Shown: positions 1 through 7,891 of the stretch, one piece after another | Layout of the letters: every line of letters starts with the position of its first letter | Position numbering within the stretch: position 1 is the first letter of the stretch | Assembly: GCF_011300875.1 (NCBI RefSeq) | Contig: NZ_CP049862.1 | Span: forward strand, 2,170,001-2,234,000 | Origin: Sanguibacter sp. HDW7 | GTDB taxonomy: Bacteria; Actinomycetota; Actinomycetes; Actinomycetales; Cellulomonadaceae | Length of the DNA: 64,000 bases | Direction of reading: 5' to 3' | Notes under the pieces: generated by a model | The model's database searches: none | What the model saw: only the letters and a program-made list of their open reading frames with translations | What the model was told of the DNA's origin: nothing | Program-made: the position numbers and the translations under genes

Positions 1-468
1 GCCTGCCGCCGGATCACCGCGCTCTACGACACGGACCGGCCCACGGCCGAGGCGCTCTTCCGCGACCTGCTCGGTTCTGTCGGCGAGGGCGTCGACTTCC
101 GGCCGCCCCTCTACCTCGACTACGGCAGCCGCCTCCACGTCGGCGACGGGTCGTTCCTCAACGCCGACCTCCTCGTCCTGGGCGGCGGCCTCGTGACGAT
201 CGGCCGTCACGTGCTCGTCGGCCCGTCCGTGCGGATCTACACGCCGCAGCACGCGCTCGACGTCGCAGACCGCCGCGCCGGCTGGGAGCGTGTCGAGCCC
301 GTGACGATCGAGGACGACGTGTGGCTCGGCGGCAACGTCGTCGTGCTGCCCGGCGTGACGATCGGCGCACGCTCGGTCGTCGGCGCGGGGTCGGTCGTCG
401 TCAAGGACGTGCCGCCGGACGTCGTCGTCGTGGGCAACCCCGCACGCGTCGTGCGTGAGCTCGCCTGA
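1..468 (+). CDS. Maltose/galactoside O-acetyltransferase-like protein (5' end missing)
   Basis: The reading frame is open from the first base of the window and stops at TGA 466-468, so only the last 155 codons are present. The protein shows the left-handed beta-helix hexapeptide pattern (GRHVLVGPSVRIYT, IEDDVWLGGNVVVLPGVTIG, ARSVVGAGSVVVKDVP, VVGNPARVVREL) and the catalytic-histidine region YTPQHALD. This is typical of maltose/galactoside acetyltransferases, which move acetyl from acetyl-CoA to a sugar hydroxyl in the cytoplasm. The missing part would be only about 30-40 residues for a family of roughly 190 residues. The exact sugar acceptor cannot be read from the sequence. Confidence 0.85.
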   Translation, partial: ACRRITALYDTDRPTAEALFRDLLGSVGEGVDFRPPLYLDYGSRLHVGDGSFLNADLLVLGGGLVTIGRHVLVGPSVRIYTPQHALDVADRRAGWERVEPVTIEDDVWLGGNVVVLPGVTIGARSVVGAGSVVVKDVPPDVVVVGNPARVVRELA

Positions 469-520
469 GCGCCTGGCTCCCGCACGGCCCGATGTCCGTG
501 GCGCGAGGTAGCGTGACCGC

Positions 521-1525
521 GTGACCACCACGCTCCTCTCCTCGCCCGACGCCCCCGCGACCCGCCGGGTCGGCGACTCGGGCCTCGCCGTCTCCGTCGT
601 CGGCCTCGGCTGCAACAACCTCGGCCGCACGGGCACCGCGACGCTCACCCAGGAGGGCACCGACGCAGTCGTCCACGCGGCGCTCGACGCGGGGATCACG
701 TTCTTCGACACGGCCGACAACTACGGCCACGAGGGGGGCCTCTCCGAACGGATGCTCGGCGCGGCGCTCGGGCGCCGTCGCGACGAGGTCGTCGTCGCGA
801 CGAAGTTCGGCATGGCCAACGGCGGCCTGTACGGCGACGACCACGGGGCGCGCGGCTCGCGCCGCTACGTGCGCCGCGCGGTCGAGGGCTCGCTCGCCCG
901 GCTCGGGACCGACCGCATCGACCTCCTCCAGCTCCACACCCCCGACCCGCTCACGCCGGTCGAGGAGACGCTCTCGGCGCTCGACGACCTCGTGCGCGAG
1001 GGCAAGGTCCTCTACGTCGGGCACTCCAACCGGGCCGGGTGGCAGATCGCCGACGCCGAGCACGTCGCGCGCCGCGCAGGCCTCACGCGCTTCGTCTCCT
1101 CGCAGAGCCACTTCAACCTCCTCGACCGCCGCGCCGAGCTCGAGGTCGTGCCGGCCGCGCAGGCGTACGGGCTCGGCCTCCTCCCCTACTTCCCGCTCGC
1201 CAACGGTCTGCTCTCGGGCAAGTACTCGCGCGGGACGACGCCGTCGGAGGGCCGGCTCTCGCACACCCGTCAGCACATGCTCGTCGAGGCCCCGTGGGAC
1301 GCGCTCGAGGAGCTCACCGAGCTCGGCCGCGACCGCGGGCTCGGGCTGCTCGAGCTCGCGTTCTCGTGGCTCGCGGCTCAGCCGCAGGTCGCGAGCGTCA
1401 TCGCGGGCGCGACGCGCCCCGAGCAGGTGCGGCAGAACGCCGCGGCCGTTCACCCGCTCACGGCCGACGAGCTCGCGCAGATCGATGCGCTCTTCCCGCC
1501 GCCGGCAAAGGTCGCGCTCTTCTAG
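521..1525 (+). CDS. Aldo/keto reductase
   Basis: A 334-residue NADPH-dependent oxidoreductase with a (beta/alpha)8 barrel. The catalytic tetrad is readable: D63 and Y68 in FFDTADNYG, K95 in VVATKFG, and H139 in LLQLHTPDP. The C-terminal cofactor signature is VASVIAGATRPEQVRQN. It starts at GTG 521. Length and motifs match the YajO/AKR11-12 type enzymes that reduce aldehydes and ketones. The gene stands alone, 52 bp after the acetyltransferase, and its substrate is unknown. Confidence 0.88.
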   Translation: MTTTLLSSPDAPATRRVGDSGLAVSVVGLGCNNLGRTGTATLTQEGTDAVVHAALDAGITFFDTADNYGHEGGLSERMLGAALGRRRDEVVVATKFGMANGGLYGDDHGARGSRRYVRRAVEGSLARLGTDRIDLLQLHTPDPLTPVEETLSALDDLVREGKVLYVGHSNRAGWQIADAEHVARRAGLTRFVSSQSHFNLLDRRAELEVVPAAQAYGLGLLPYFPLANGLLSGKYSRGTTPSEGRLSHTRQHMLVEAPWDALEELTELGRDRGLGLLELAFSWLAAQPQVASVIAGATRPEQVRQNAAAVHPLTADELAQIDALFPPPAKVALF

Positions 1526-1624
1526 CCGTCCGCGCTCTTCTAGCCGTTCGCGCGCTGCGCGGCACCGAGCCCGGCGGGGCCGTCATGACGCGCGCGGTCC
1601 ACGCGGGGGACTGAGGATGGGCGC

Positions 1625-2044
1625 ATGAGAGCCACCGGCATCGCCCTCCTCGCTGTCGGGGTCCTGCTCGTCGTCGTCGGCATCGCCGCGGCACGCGCCG
1701 GGCGGCGGCGCCCCGCGCGGCGCGTCGTCGTCACGGGTCAGATCGTGCGGCAGGTGGGCTGGGGGCGGACACCGCCGTACGAGGTCGCGTACCCGCTGCC
1801 CGACGGCACCTGGACGACGACCGTGACGCGCTCGCCGCTGAGCCCCGGCGGGATCACGACCCTCGGCTGGACGCAGGGCACGTCCGTGCCCGTCCACGTC
1901 AACATCGACGACCCGCGCGACGCACGGCTCACACCCGACGGGTCGCTCGGCGTCGCGGGGTTCGTCGGGCTCGTCCTCGGGGTCGTCGGGCTCATCCTCG
2001 GGGTCGTCGGGGGCGTGCTCACGGCCGTCTCGGCCGTCGGGTAG
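1625..2044 (+). CDS. DUF3592-like membrane protein
   Basis: A 139-residue protein with one hydrophobic segment at residues 5-25 (GIALLAVGVLLVVVGIAAA), an extracytoplasmic or cytoplasmic beta-rich middle (residues 35-105, VVVTGQIVRQVGW to VPVHVNIDDP), and a second segment at about 112-137. The middle follows the DUF3592 pattern: a converted sequence, then a 'YEVAYPLPDG' strand, then a valine-rich strand ending in N-x-x-D-P. The function of this family is unknown. It starts at ATG 1625, just downstream of a GAGGAT sequence. Confidence 0.6.
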   Translation: MRATGIALLAVGVLLVVVGIAAARAGRRRPARRVVVTGQIVRQVGWGRTPPYEVAYPLPDGTWTTTVTRSPLSPGGITTLGWTQGTSVPVHVNIDDPRDARLTPDGSLGVAGFVGLVLGVVGLILGVVGGVLTAVSAVG

Positions 2045-2053
2045 GACGCAGCC

Positions 2054-2202
2054 CGTCGGGACGCCGGGCCGTCGGGCCGCCGGGCCGTCGGGACGCCGGG
2101 CCGTCGGGCCGTCGGGACGCCGGGCCGTCGGGTCGTCGGGCGCTTCGGGACGCCGGGCCGTCGGGTCGTCGGGACGCCGGGCGCTTCGGGACGCCGGGCG
2201 CG
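2054..2202. repeat. Degenerate GC-rich short tandem repeat tract
   Basis: About 150 bp made almost entirely of variants of CGGGACGCCGGGCCGT, in short units of roughly 9 bp, filling the space between two rightward genes. There are four or more near-identical copies of GGGACGCCGGGCCGTCGGG. It ends about 20 bp before the start codon of the next gene. No coding sense was recognised. Confidence 0.75.
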
Positions 2203-2220
2203 TCGTCGTAGGCTCAGGTC

Positions 2221-3192
2221 GTGCTCCACCCCGCCCAACCCGCCCTGCCCGCCGCCGACTGGCGCGCCCGCGCCGCCGCGCACGCCGAGCGCGCCGACGC
2301 TCTCACGGCGGGCCACCGTGCCCGCCGCGACGCGGGCGAGACGCACGCGATCGAGGACTTCCTCCACACGTACTACGCGACGCGGCCCGGGCAGCTTCGA
2401 CGCTGGCACCCAGGCGTCGGGGTCTCGCTCGAGGGCACGGGCGACGACGTCGAAGAGCGGCGCACGTGGCGCTGGTACACGTCCGACGGCGGCCTCACCC
2501 GGGTCGACGCGTCGACGTTCCTCGCCGACCGCGGCACGACCGTGCGCTTCGTGCGCGAGCTGCTCTCCCGCACCGCGGAGCGCCCCGCGAACGTCGGCTG
2601 CTTCGGCCTCCACGAGTGGGCGATGGTCTACCGCCTGGGTGACGGCACGCGGCACCCGCTGCCGCTGCGGCTCGGTGCCGCGGGCTCGGACGACGTCGTC
2701 GAGAGCCACCAGATCCGCTGCTCCCACATCGACGCCTTCAGGTTCTTCACGCCCGAGGCCGCGCCGCTCAACCGGCTCACGCCGACGCGCGAGACGCAGG
2801 TGGAGATGGAGCAGCCCGGCTGCCTCCACGCGAACATGGACCTCTACAAGTGGGCCCTCAAGCTCGGGCCGACGGTCGAGTCCTCGCTCGTCCTCGAGTG
2901 CTTCGAGCTCGCGCTCGACGTGCGCTACCTCGACATGCAGGCGAGCCCGTACGACGTGTCTTCCTACGGGCTCGACGAGGTCGCGATCGAGACGCCGGAA
3001 GGCAAGGCCGAGTACTCGGCCCGGCAGCGCGGGTTCGCGGAGCGCGCGGCCGTCCTGCGCGAGCGGCTCGTCGCGACGTGCGACGCGGTGCTCGCGCACG
3101 ATCCTGCTCTCGCCGTCGGTACCGCTCTCGCTGACGAACCGGCGCCGTCCGGCGGTGCGGGGCCTGCTCAGGCAGTGCGCGCCACGCTCTGA
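2221..3192 (+). CDS. Conserved actinobacterial protein, often annotated '3-methyladenine DNA glycosylase'
   Basis: A 323-residue soluble protein beginning at GTG 2221. It carries the hallmarks I associate with a conserved actinobacterial family: H-x-I-E-D-F-L-x-T-Y-Y near residues 43-53, then RPGQLRRWHPGVGVSLEG, then GCFGLHEWAMVYR, and finally LDVRYLDMQASPYD. Databases commonly label this family 3-methyladenine DNA glycosylase, but I see no helix-hairpin-helix or AlkA-type catalytic motif to support that activity. The conserved histidines and acidic residues suggest an enzyme. The role is unproven. Confidence 0.6.
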   Translation: MLHPAQPALPAADWRARAAAHAERADALTAGHRARRDAGETHAIEDFLHTYYATRPGQLRRWHPGVGVSLEGTGDDVEERRTWRWYTSDGGLTRVDASTFLADRGTTVRFVRELLSRTAERPANVGCFGLHEWAMVYRLGDGTRHPLPLRLGAAGSDDVVESHQIRCSHIDAFRFFTPEAAPLNRLTPTRETQVEMEQPGCLHANMDLYKWALKLGPTVESSLVLECFELALDVRYLDMQASPYDVSSYGLDEVAIETPEGKAEYSARQRGFAERAAVLRERLVATCDAVLAHDPALAVGTALADEPAPSGGAGPAQAVRATL

Positions 3193-3308
3193 GACGCGAC
3201 TCTCGCAGGGCGGGACGCGTGCGGCGGGACTCACACCCCCGAGCCCGGGTCCGGGGCGCAGCCCGGTGGGACGATGGTCCTACCCGTCGTCGTCCGAGAG
3301 GCTCGCCC

Positions 3309-4643
3309 GTGCCTGCACGCCCCGCCGCACCCGCCGCCACCGCGGCGCAGACGCTGCCCCACGTCGTCGTCATCGGCGGAGGCTTCGCCGGCCTCGCCGC
3401 CGTCCGCGCGCTCGCGAAGGCACCCGTGCGGATCACGCTCGTCGACCGCCGCGTGTACACGACGTTCCAGCCGCTGCTCTACCAGGTCGCGTCAGGCGGG
3501 CTCACCGCCGGCAACGTCACCTACTTCCTGCGGTCGCTGCGGCTGCGGCAGAAGAACGTCCGGGTCCTTCACGAGCACCTCGTCGACGTCGACGCTGCGG
3601 GCCGCACGGTGACGCTGCTCGACGGCACGCGCCTCGAGTACGACCACCTCGTGCTCGCCAACGGCGTGTCCGTCAACTACTTCGGCACGCCGGGCGCCAA
3701 GGAGCACGCACTGCCGATGTACTCGCGCTCGCAGGCGATCAAGATCCGCGACCAGCTCTTCGTACGCCTCGAGGAGGCCGCGCACGCCGTCGAGGACGGC
3801 ACGATGCACGACGGGCTGCGCATCGTCGTCGTGGGCGGCGGGCCCACCGGCGTCGAGGTCGCGGGCGCGATGGCCGAGCTGCGCGATGCCGGGCTGCGGC
3901 CCGCCTACCCGGAGATCGACGGCGAGGCGTTCGACGTCATGATCGTCCAGCGCGGCGCCGAGGTCCTCAAGGCCTTCGACGCTCCCCTGCGTCGCTACGC
4001 GGCCGAGCAGCTCGAGCGCCGCGGCGTCACCCTGCGCCTCGGCGCAGGCGTCGCCGAGGTCCACGCGGACGGTGTCGTCCTCACCGACGGCACCCGGATC
4101 CCGTCGGACCTCACGATCTGGTCCGCAGGCGTCGCCCCGCACGAGGAGGTCGCCCGCTGGGGCCTGCCCCTCGGCGACGGCGGCCGCATCAAGGTCCGCG
4201 ACGACCTGCGCGTCGAGGGCCACGACGAGATCTTCGCCGTCGGCGACGTCGCGGTCTCCCCTGCCGGCCTGCCGCAGCTCGCGCAGCCTGCGCTCCAGTC
4301 CGGCCGTCGCGCGGGCCGGAACATCGCAGCGCTCGTCGCCGGTCGCCCGACCGAGCCGCTGCGCTACTTCGACAAGGGCACGATGGCGATCATCGGGCGC
4401 CGCGCCGCGATCGCGCAGGTGCTCGGCAAGATCCACCTCACGCGCGGCGTCGCGTGGCTCGCCTGGCTGTTCGTCCACGTCATGGGGCTCGTCGGGCCGC
4501 GCAACCGGCTCGTGACGCTCATGGGAATCGTCACGCGCTACGGCTTCCCGTTCCACCGCAAGCCCGTGCCCATCGTCGGCGACGTGCCCTCGATCCGTTC
4601 GCGCAGGCCGGCGCGCCCTGAGCGCGAGACGGGCGCCCGGTGA
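3309..4643 (+). CDS. ndh: Type II NADH dehydrogenase (NAD(P)/FAD-dependent oxidoreductase)
   Basis: A 444-residue non-proton-pumping NADH:quinone oxidoreductase of the inner membrane face, passing electrons from NADH through FAD to menaquinone. The FAD-binding motif VVVIGGGFAGLAAVRAL is at residues 19-35. A second nucleotide-binding motif IVVVGGGPTGVEVAGAM is near 172-188, and the FAD-contacting FAVGDVA lies near 312. The frame is open further upstream, but GTG 3309 is preferred because GAGAGG sits 8 bases upstream and the protein then begins just before the FAD motif. It overlaps the next gene by 4 bp (GTGA), implying co-translation. Confidence 0.88.
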   Translation: MPARPAAPAATAAQTLPHVVVIGGGFAGLAAVRALAKAPVRITLVDRRVYTTFQPLLYQVASGGLTAGNVTYFLRSLRLRQKNVRVLHEHLVDVDAAGRTVTLLDGTRLEYDHLVLANGVSVNYFGTPGAKEHALPMYSRSQAIKIRDQLFVRLEEAAHAVEDGTMHDGLRIVVVGGGPTGVEVAGAMAELRDAGLRPAYPEIDGEAFDVMIVQRGAEVLKAFDAPLRRYAAEQLERRGVTLRLGAGVAEVHADGVVLTDGTRIPSDLTIWSAGVAPHEEVARWGLPLGDGGRIKVRDDLRVEGHDEIFAVGDVAVSPAGLPQLAQPALQSGRRAGRNIAALVAGRPTEPLRYFDKGTMAIIGRRAAIAQVLGKIHLTRGVAWLAWLFVHVMGLVGPRNRLVTLMGIVTRYGFPFHRKPVPIVGDVPSIRSRRPARPERETGAR

Positions 4644-4933
4644 GCGAGGGCCACGACCCGGCACGGGTGACAACCTCCGGTCGGGCGCGTCGGCACATGT
4701 TCACGCTCGTCGTCACCGGGCTCGCGCTCGCATGGATCGTGCTGGGTGCCGTCGTCGTCGAGATCGACGACGTGTACGACGTCGTCAGGATCATCACGGT
4801 GCCCGCGGTGTTCTGGACGATCCTCATGCAGGTGCGCCTCCGCGCCTGGGGGCGCAGCGTCGGCACGTCGCTCGGCCGCAGGGCGGCCGGCACGCGGGCC
4901 GAGCGCGAGGGCCGCGCGCGCCGTCAGGGATGA
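4640..4933 (+). CDS. Small membrane protein of unknown function
   Basis: A 97-residue protein with two hydrophobic segments (about residues 16-37, MFTLVVTGLALAWIVLGAVV, and 50-63). It has a strongly basic C-terminus rich in Arg, which would lie in the cytoplasm. Its GTG start overlaps the stop codon of the NADH dehydrogenase gene by 4 bp, so the two are probably co-expressed. No family was recognised. Confidence 0.6.
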   Translation: MSEGHDPARVTTSGRARRHMFTLVVTGLALAWIVLGAVVVEIDDVYDVVRIITVPAVFWTILMQVRLRAWGRSVGTSLGRRAAGTRAEREGRARRQG

Positions 4934-4967
4934 TAGGTCCCGGCCGCCCCCTCTCACCGGAACGACG

Positions 4968-6419
4968 ATGCAGACCGACATCCCCCGCAACCGCCACCCC
5001 GAACGCCCGCACGTCCACGAGCACACGAGCTTCGTCCTGACGTTCCTGCCCGACGACGCAGGCCGTCCGACGCCCGGCGAGCTCGCGACCCTCCTGCGGC
5101 AGCGGTCGATCCTCGGGGCCGTCGCGGACGGCGACGATCTCGGCACGCCCGGCGCGGCCGTCGTGATCATCGCGGTCGACGACGGCGGACGGGTGCTGCT
5201 CGACGCCGAGGGACGCGTCGTCCCCGGACAGCCCGTCGAGCACCTCGTGCCCGGGCTCGCGCACCTCACGGGCCGGAGCGTCGTCGTCGACGACTCGCTC
5301 GTCGTCGCACCCGACGGCAGCGAGTCCGAGCCCGACGAGGACTCGCTCGCGGCGAGCCTCGCGACGACGCTCGTCGCATGGCGCTCCTCGGCTCCGTCCA
5401 GCGCGCTCGTCCGCGGGATCGCTCGCGGGGTCGGTGCGGCCGTCGAGCACGCGACCGTCGATGGCTGGACGCTTCTCGCGCTCCCGCCCGGCATGACCGT
5501 CGACGCCGAGACCTTCGCCCGCAGCATCGCCGGGGCCGCCGAGCGTCCCGTCGTCACGCTCCAGCGGGCCGGGGAGTCGCGCGCCGTGACGTGGCACCAC
5601 CGCGACGGCAGGCATCCCGTGACGATCGAGCTCGCGGCCCCGCCCGCGACGGAGGTCGTCGTGCCTGAGGGTGCACCGGGCAGCTCGGCCGCGCTGCTCG
5701 CGAAGGTCCTCGGCGACGGCACCCTGCGGATCGTCCCCGACACGCGACGACTCGACCCCGGGACGCTCGAGGCGCTGCGGGCGCTCCCGCTCGTCCGGGA
5801 GACGCTGCTGCACGACGCGGCCGCGCTGCTCGGGCTGCCTGCGGGCGTCGCCGAGCTCGTCGAGCGCGCCGGAGACGCTGCGCGCCGGTCGCACGCCGAG
5901 CGCACGACCGGGGCGGACGCTGTGCCGGTGGCGGCGGCGGAGATCGCGTCGGCGGCGGAGGCCGCGTCGGCGGCCGAGGTCGAGCTGGCAGCGGAGAGCG
6001 AGCCGGCAGCCGAGGTCGAACCTGAAGCCGAGGTCGAGCCAGCGGCAGCAGTCGCTGCGACGCCGGGCTCGCCCCTGCGATGGCTCGATCTGCCCGGCGC
6101 CACCGTCCTCGAGCCCGACCCGACCGTCGGAGCCGCCTTCGCGCGCGGCCTGCTCGACGCAGCGCTCGACGAGCCGACCGGGGAGGCACTCCACGCGCGG
6201 ATCCGCCGGTGGCTGTGGCGTCGTCCCGCCGCGCTCATCACGCTTGCGATCCTCGAGGTGCTCGTGGGTGCCGCACTGGCCATGTGGGCGGTCGCCGGCG
6301 GCGACGCCTTCGGGCAGTCCTGGATCGTCTGGGTCGCCGCGGTGCTCCTCGTCGTCGACGGAGGCCCGGACCTCGTCGTCGGGATCACGTTGCTGCGCCG
6401 ACGTCGCCGCCAGGCCTGA
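4968..6419 (+). CDS. Hypothetical protein with Ala/Glu-rich linker and C-terminal membrane segments
   Basis: A 483-residue protein. I place the start at ATG 4968 (MQTDIPRNRH) because upstream codons read into the previous gene. Residues 1-300 look like a soluble domain with many short Val/Asp strands. Residues about 320-365 form a low-complexity Ala/Glu/Val linker with repeated AAE and PAAEVE units. The C-terminus carries two hydrophobic stretches (ALITLAILEVLVGAALAMW, IVWVAAVLLVVDGGPDLVVG) and a basic tail. No family was recognised. The linker resembles flexible spacers that hold a domain away from the membrane. Confidence 0.6.
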   Translation: MQTDIPRNRHPERPHVHEHTSFVLTFLPDDAGRPTPGELATLLRQRSILGAVADGDDLGTPGAAVVIIAVDDGGRVLLDAEGRVVPGQPVEHLVPGLAHLTGRSVVVDDSLVVAPDGSESEPDEDSLAASLATTLVAWRSSAPSSALVRGIARGVGAAVEHATVDGWTLLALPPGMTVDAETFARSIAGAAERPVVTLQRAGESRAVTWHHRDGRHPVTIELAAPPATEVVVPEGAPGSSAALLAKVLGDGTLRIVPDTRRLDPGTLEALRALPLVRETLLHDAAALLGLPAGVAELVERAGDAARRSHAERTTGADAVPVAAAEIASAAEAASAAEVELAAESEPAAEVEPEAEVEPAAAVAATPGSPLRWLDLPGATVLEPDPTVGAAFARGLLDAALDEPTGEALHARIRRWLWRRPAALITLAILEVLVGAALAMWAVAGGDAFGQSWIVWVAAVLLVVDGGPDLVVGITLLRRRRRQA

Positions 6420-6488
6420 CGCCGCCGAGAGGCTCACGCGGTCCGGCGTTGCCGGGCACGCACGCCCCTCCCGTCGGAGGGAACGCCA

Positions 6489-7721
6489 CTACCCCCGCAC
6501 GAGCCCCGGCACGTCACGCCCGACGACCTCGGGCCAGCGCACGCAGATCTCGGCAGCGACGGCTCGGGTCGCGCGCAGCCCGTCGGGCAACGGCAGCGGC
6601 ACGTCCCAGCGACCCGCGAGCGGCAGCTCGACCTCGCGTCCGTCGACGACGCACGCGAGCACGACGGACCACGCGTACCTGTTCTCGAGCGCGACGCGAC
6701 CGGGTGCGGCGGACCGCACGACGGACCGGGGCACGCAGAGGTCCGGGCGCTTTCCACGCCCGTCGAGGACGAGACCTCGCGGGGTGACGGCGTACTCGAG
6801 CTCGTGCGGCCTGCCCGACCACGTCCAGGCCGCGGCGTCCTGCGGTGTGTGGCTCGCGGCGACGGCCGCGAGGGCGTTCCGCAGCGCGGCGGTCATGACC
6901 GTCGTGCCGACGAAGGACCCCGGGTTCGCCTGGGCGAGGGCCCGACGCCGTCGCCTCACGCGGACAGCCTGGGCGAACGACAGGAGCCACACGACGACGA
7001 GGCACGCCGCGACGGTCCAGAGCGTGATCGCGACGGTGTCGATCCCCGTGTCGTCGATCCCCGTGTCCTTGTAGCGCCACGGGAGCGGGAGCGCCCGGAC
7101 GGTCACGAACACCAGGAGGGCGACCGAGCCGACGACGGCCCACACCGATCGTGAGCCGGCACGCGTGACGGAGCCGCTCCGCGGGGTCTCCGCGGGCACC
7201 TCCGGGAGATCCCACACGCGACCCTCGGGCAGGGGGCGCAGCCGGACGTCAGGCCCGAGGGCCGCGACGAGCCGCTCGGCATGCGCGGCGCGGTCGGTCG
7301 GGACGACGAGCGTCGCGTACCCGTCGAAGCCCTGGTCGACCTGGCACAGCTCGAGGCCGAGCGCGGCGAGCGGGTCGACGAGGGCCGAGGCCGTCACGCC
7401 GTCGGCGACGATCCGGCCCAGCGGGACGGCCGCCAGGTCGAGGGCGGCGACGGCGTTCGCACCACGGGCGTGGCTCACTGCGGCCCGGACGAGATGGACG
7501 AGGTCGGCTGACGGGCTCTTCCAGTCGAGCAGCCAGAAGCAGTCTCCGTCGGCCACGTTGATCGCGTGGATGAGGAGGTCACCGGGCGTGAGGTCCTCCT
7601 CCTCGTCGATGTCGAACGCGGCGGGGTCCGCGAGGATCTTGTCGATCGAGCGGCGCAGGGCAGCACCGTCGACGACCTGGGCGCACAGCTCGTCCCACAC
7701 GGACGCGTCGATCGTTCTCAC
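6489..7721 (-). CDS. Hypothetical membrane protein
   Basis: A 410-residue protein starting at GTG 7721. The first 180 residues are soluble, including DGDCFWLLDWKSPSADLVHL and a segment rich in Val/Ala. Two transmembrane helices follow (SVWAVVGSVALLVFVTVRAL and WTVAACLVVVWLLSFAQAV, about residues 193-255), and then a C-terminal soluble domain. No known family was recognised. It is divergent from the helicase gene, with 170 bp between the starts. Confidence 0.55.
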   Translation of the reverse strand: MRTIDASVWDELCAQVVDGAALRRSIDKILADPAAFDIDEEEDLTPGDLLIHAINVADGDCFWLLDWKSPSADLVHLVRAAVSHARGANAVAALDLAAVPLGRIVADGVTASALVDPLAALGLELCQVDQGFDGYATLVVPTDRAAHAERLVAALGPDVRLRPLPEGRVWDLPEVPAETPRSGSVTRAGSRSVWAVVGSVALLVFVTVRALPLPWRYKDTGIDDTGIDTVAITLWTVAACLVVVWLLSFAQAVRVRRRRRALAQANPGSFVGTTVMTAALRNALAAVAASHTPQDAAAWTWSGRPHELEYAVTPRGLVLDGRGKRPDLCVPRSVVRSAAPGRVALENRYAWSVVLACVVDGREVELPLAGRWDVPLPLPDGLRATRAVAAEICVRWPEVVGRDVPGLVRG

Positions 7722-7891
7722 GGATCACTCTCTCTGAGGAGCACGGAAGCCGGGCCCCGGGCTGACGGCCGGCGCCCAGAGCCTAGCGGCATCACGCCCA
7801 TCAGCGCACGGATGCGACAGTCGTCCCTCATGGGCGATCTCGGGCTGCGCTCCCCCCGATCCTCGGCCGCACCTGAGAGCATGGACCCACC

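Noticed and set aside
2318-4621. 767-codon Arg/Ala-rich open frame on the plus strand
   Set aside because: It is a shadow of two real genes in another frame, with no recognisable domain and composition typical of GC-rich off-frame translation.
4538-6388. 616-codon Ser/Thr-rich open frame on the minus strand
   Set aside because: Antisense of the 483-residue membrane protein gene; low complexity and no start or ribosome site.
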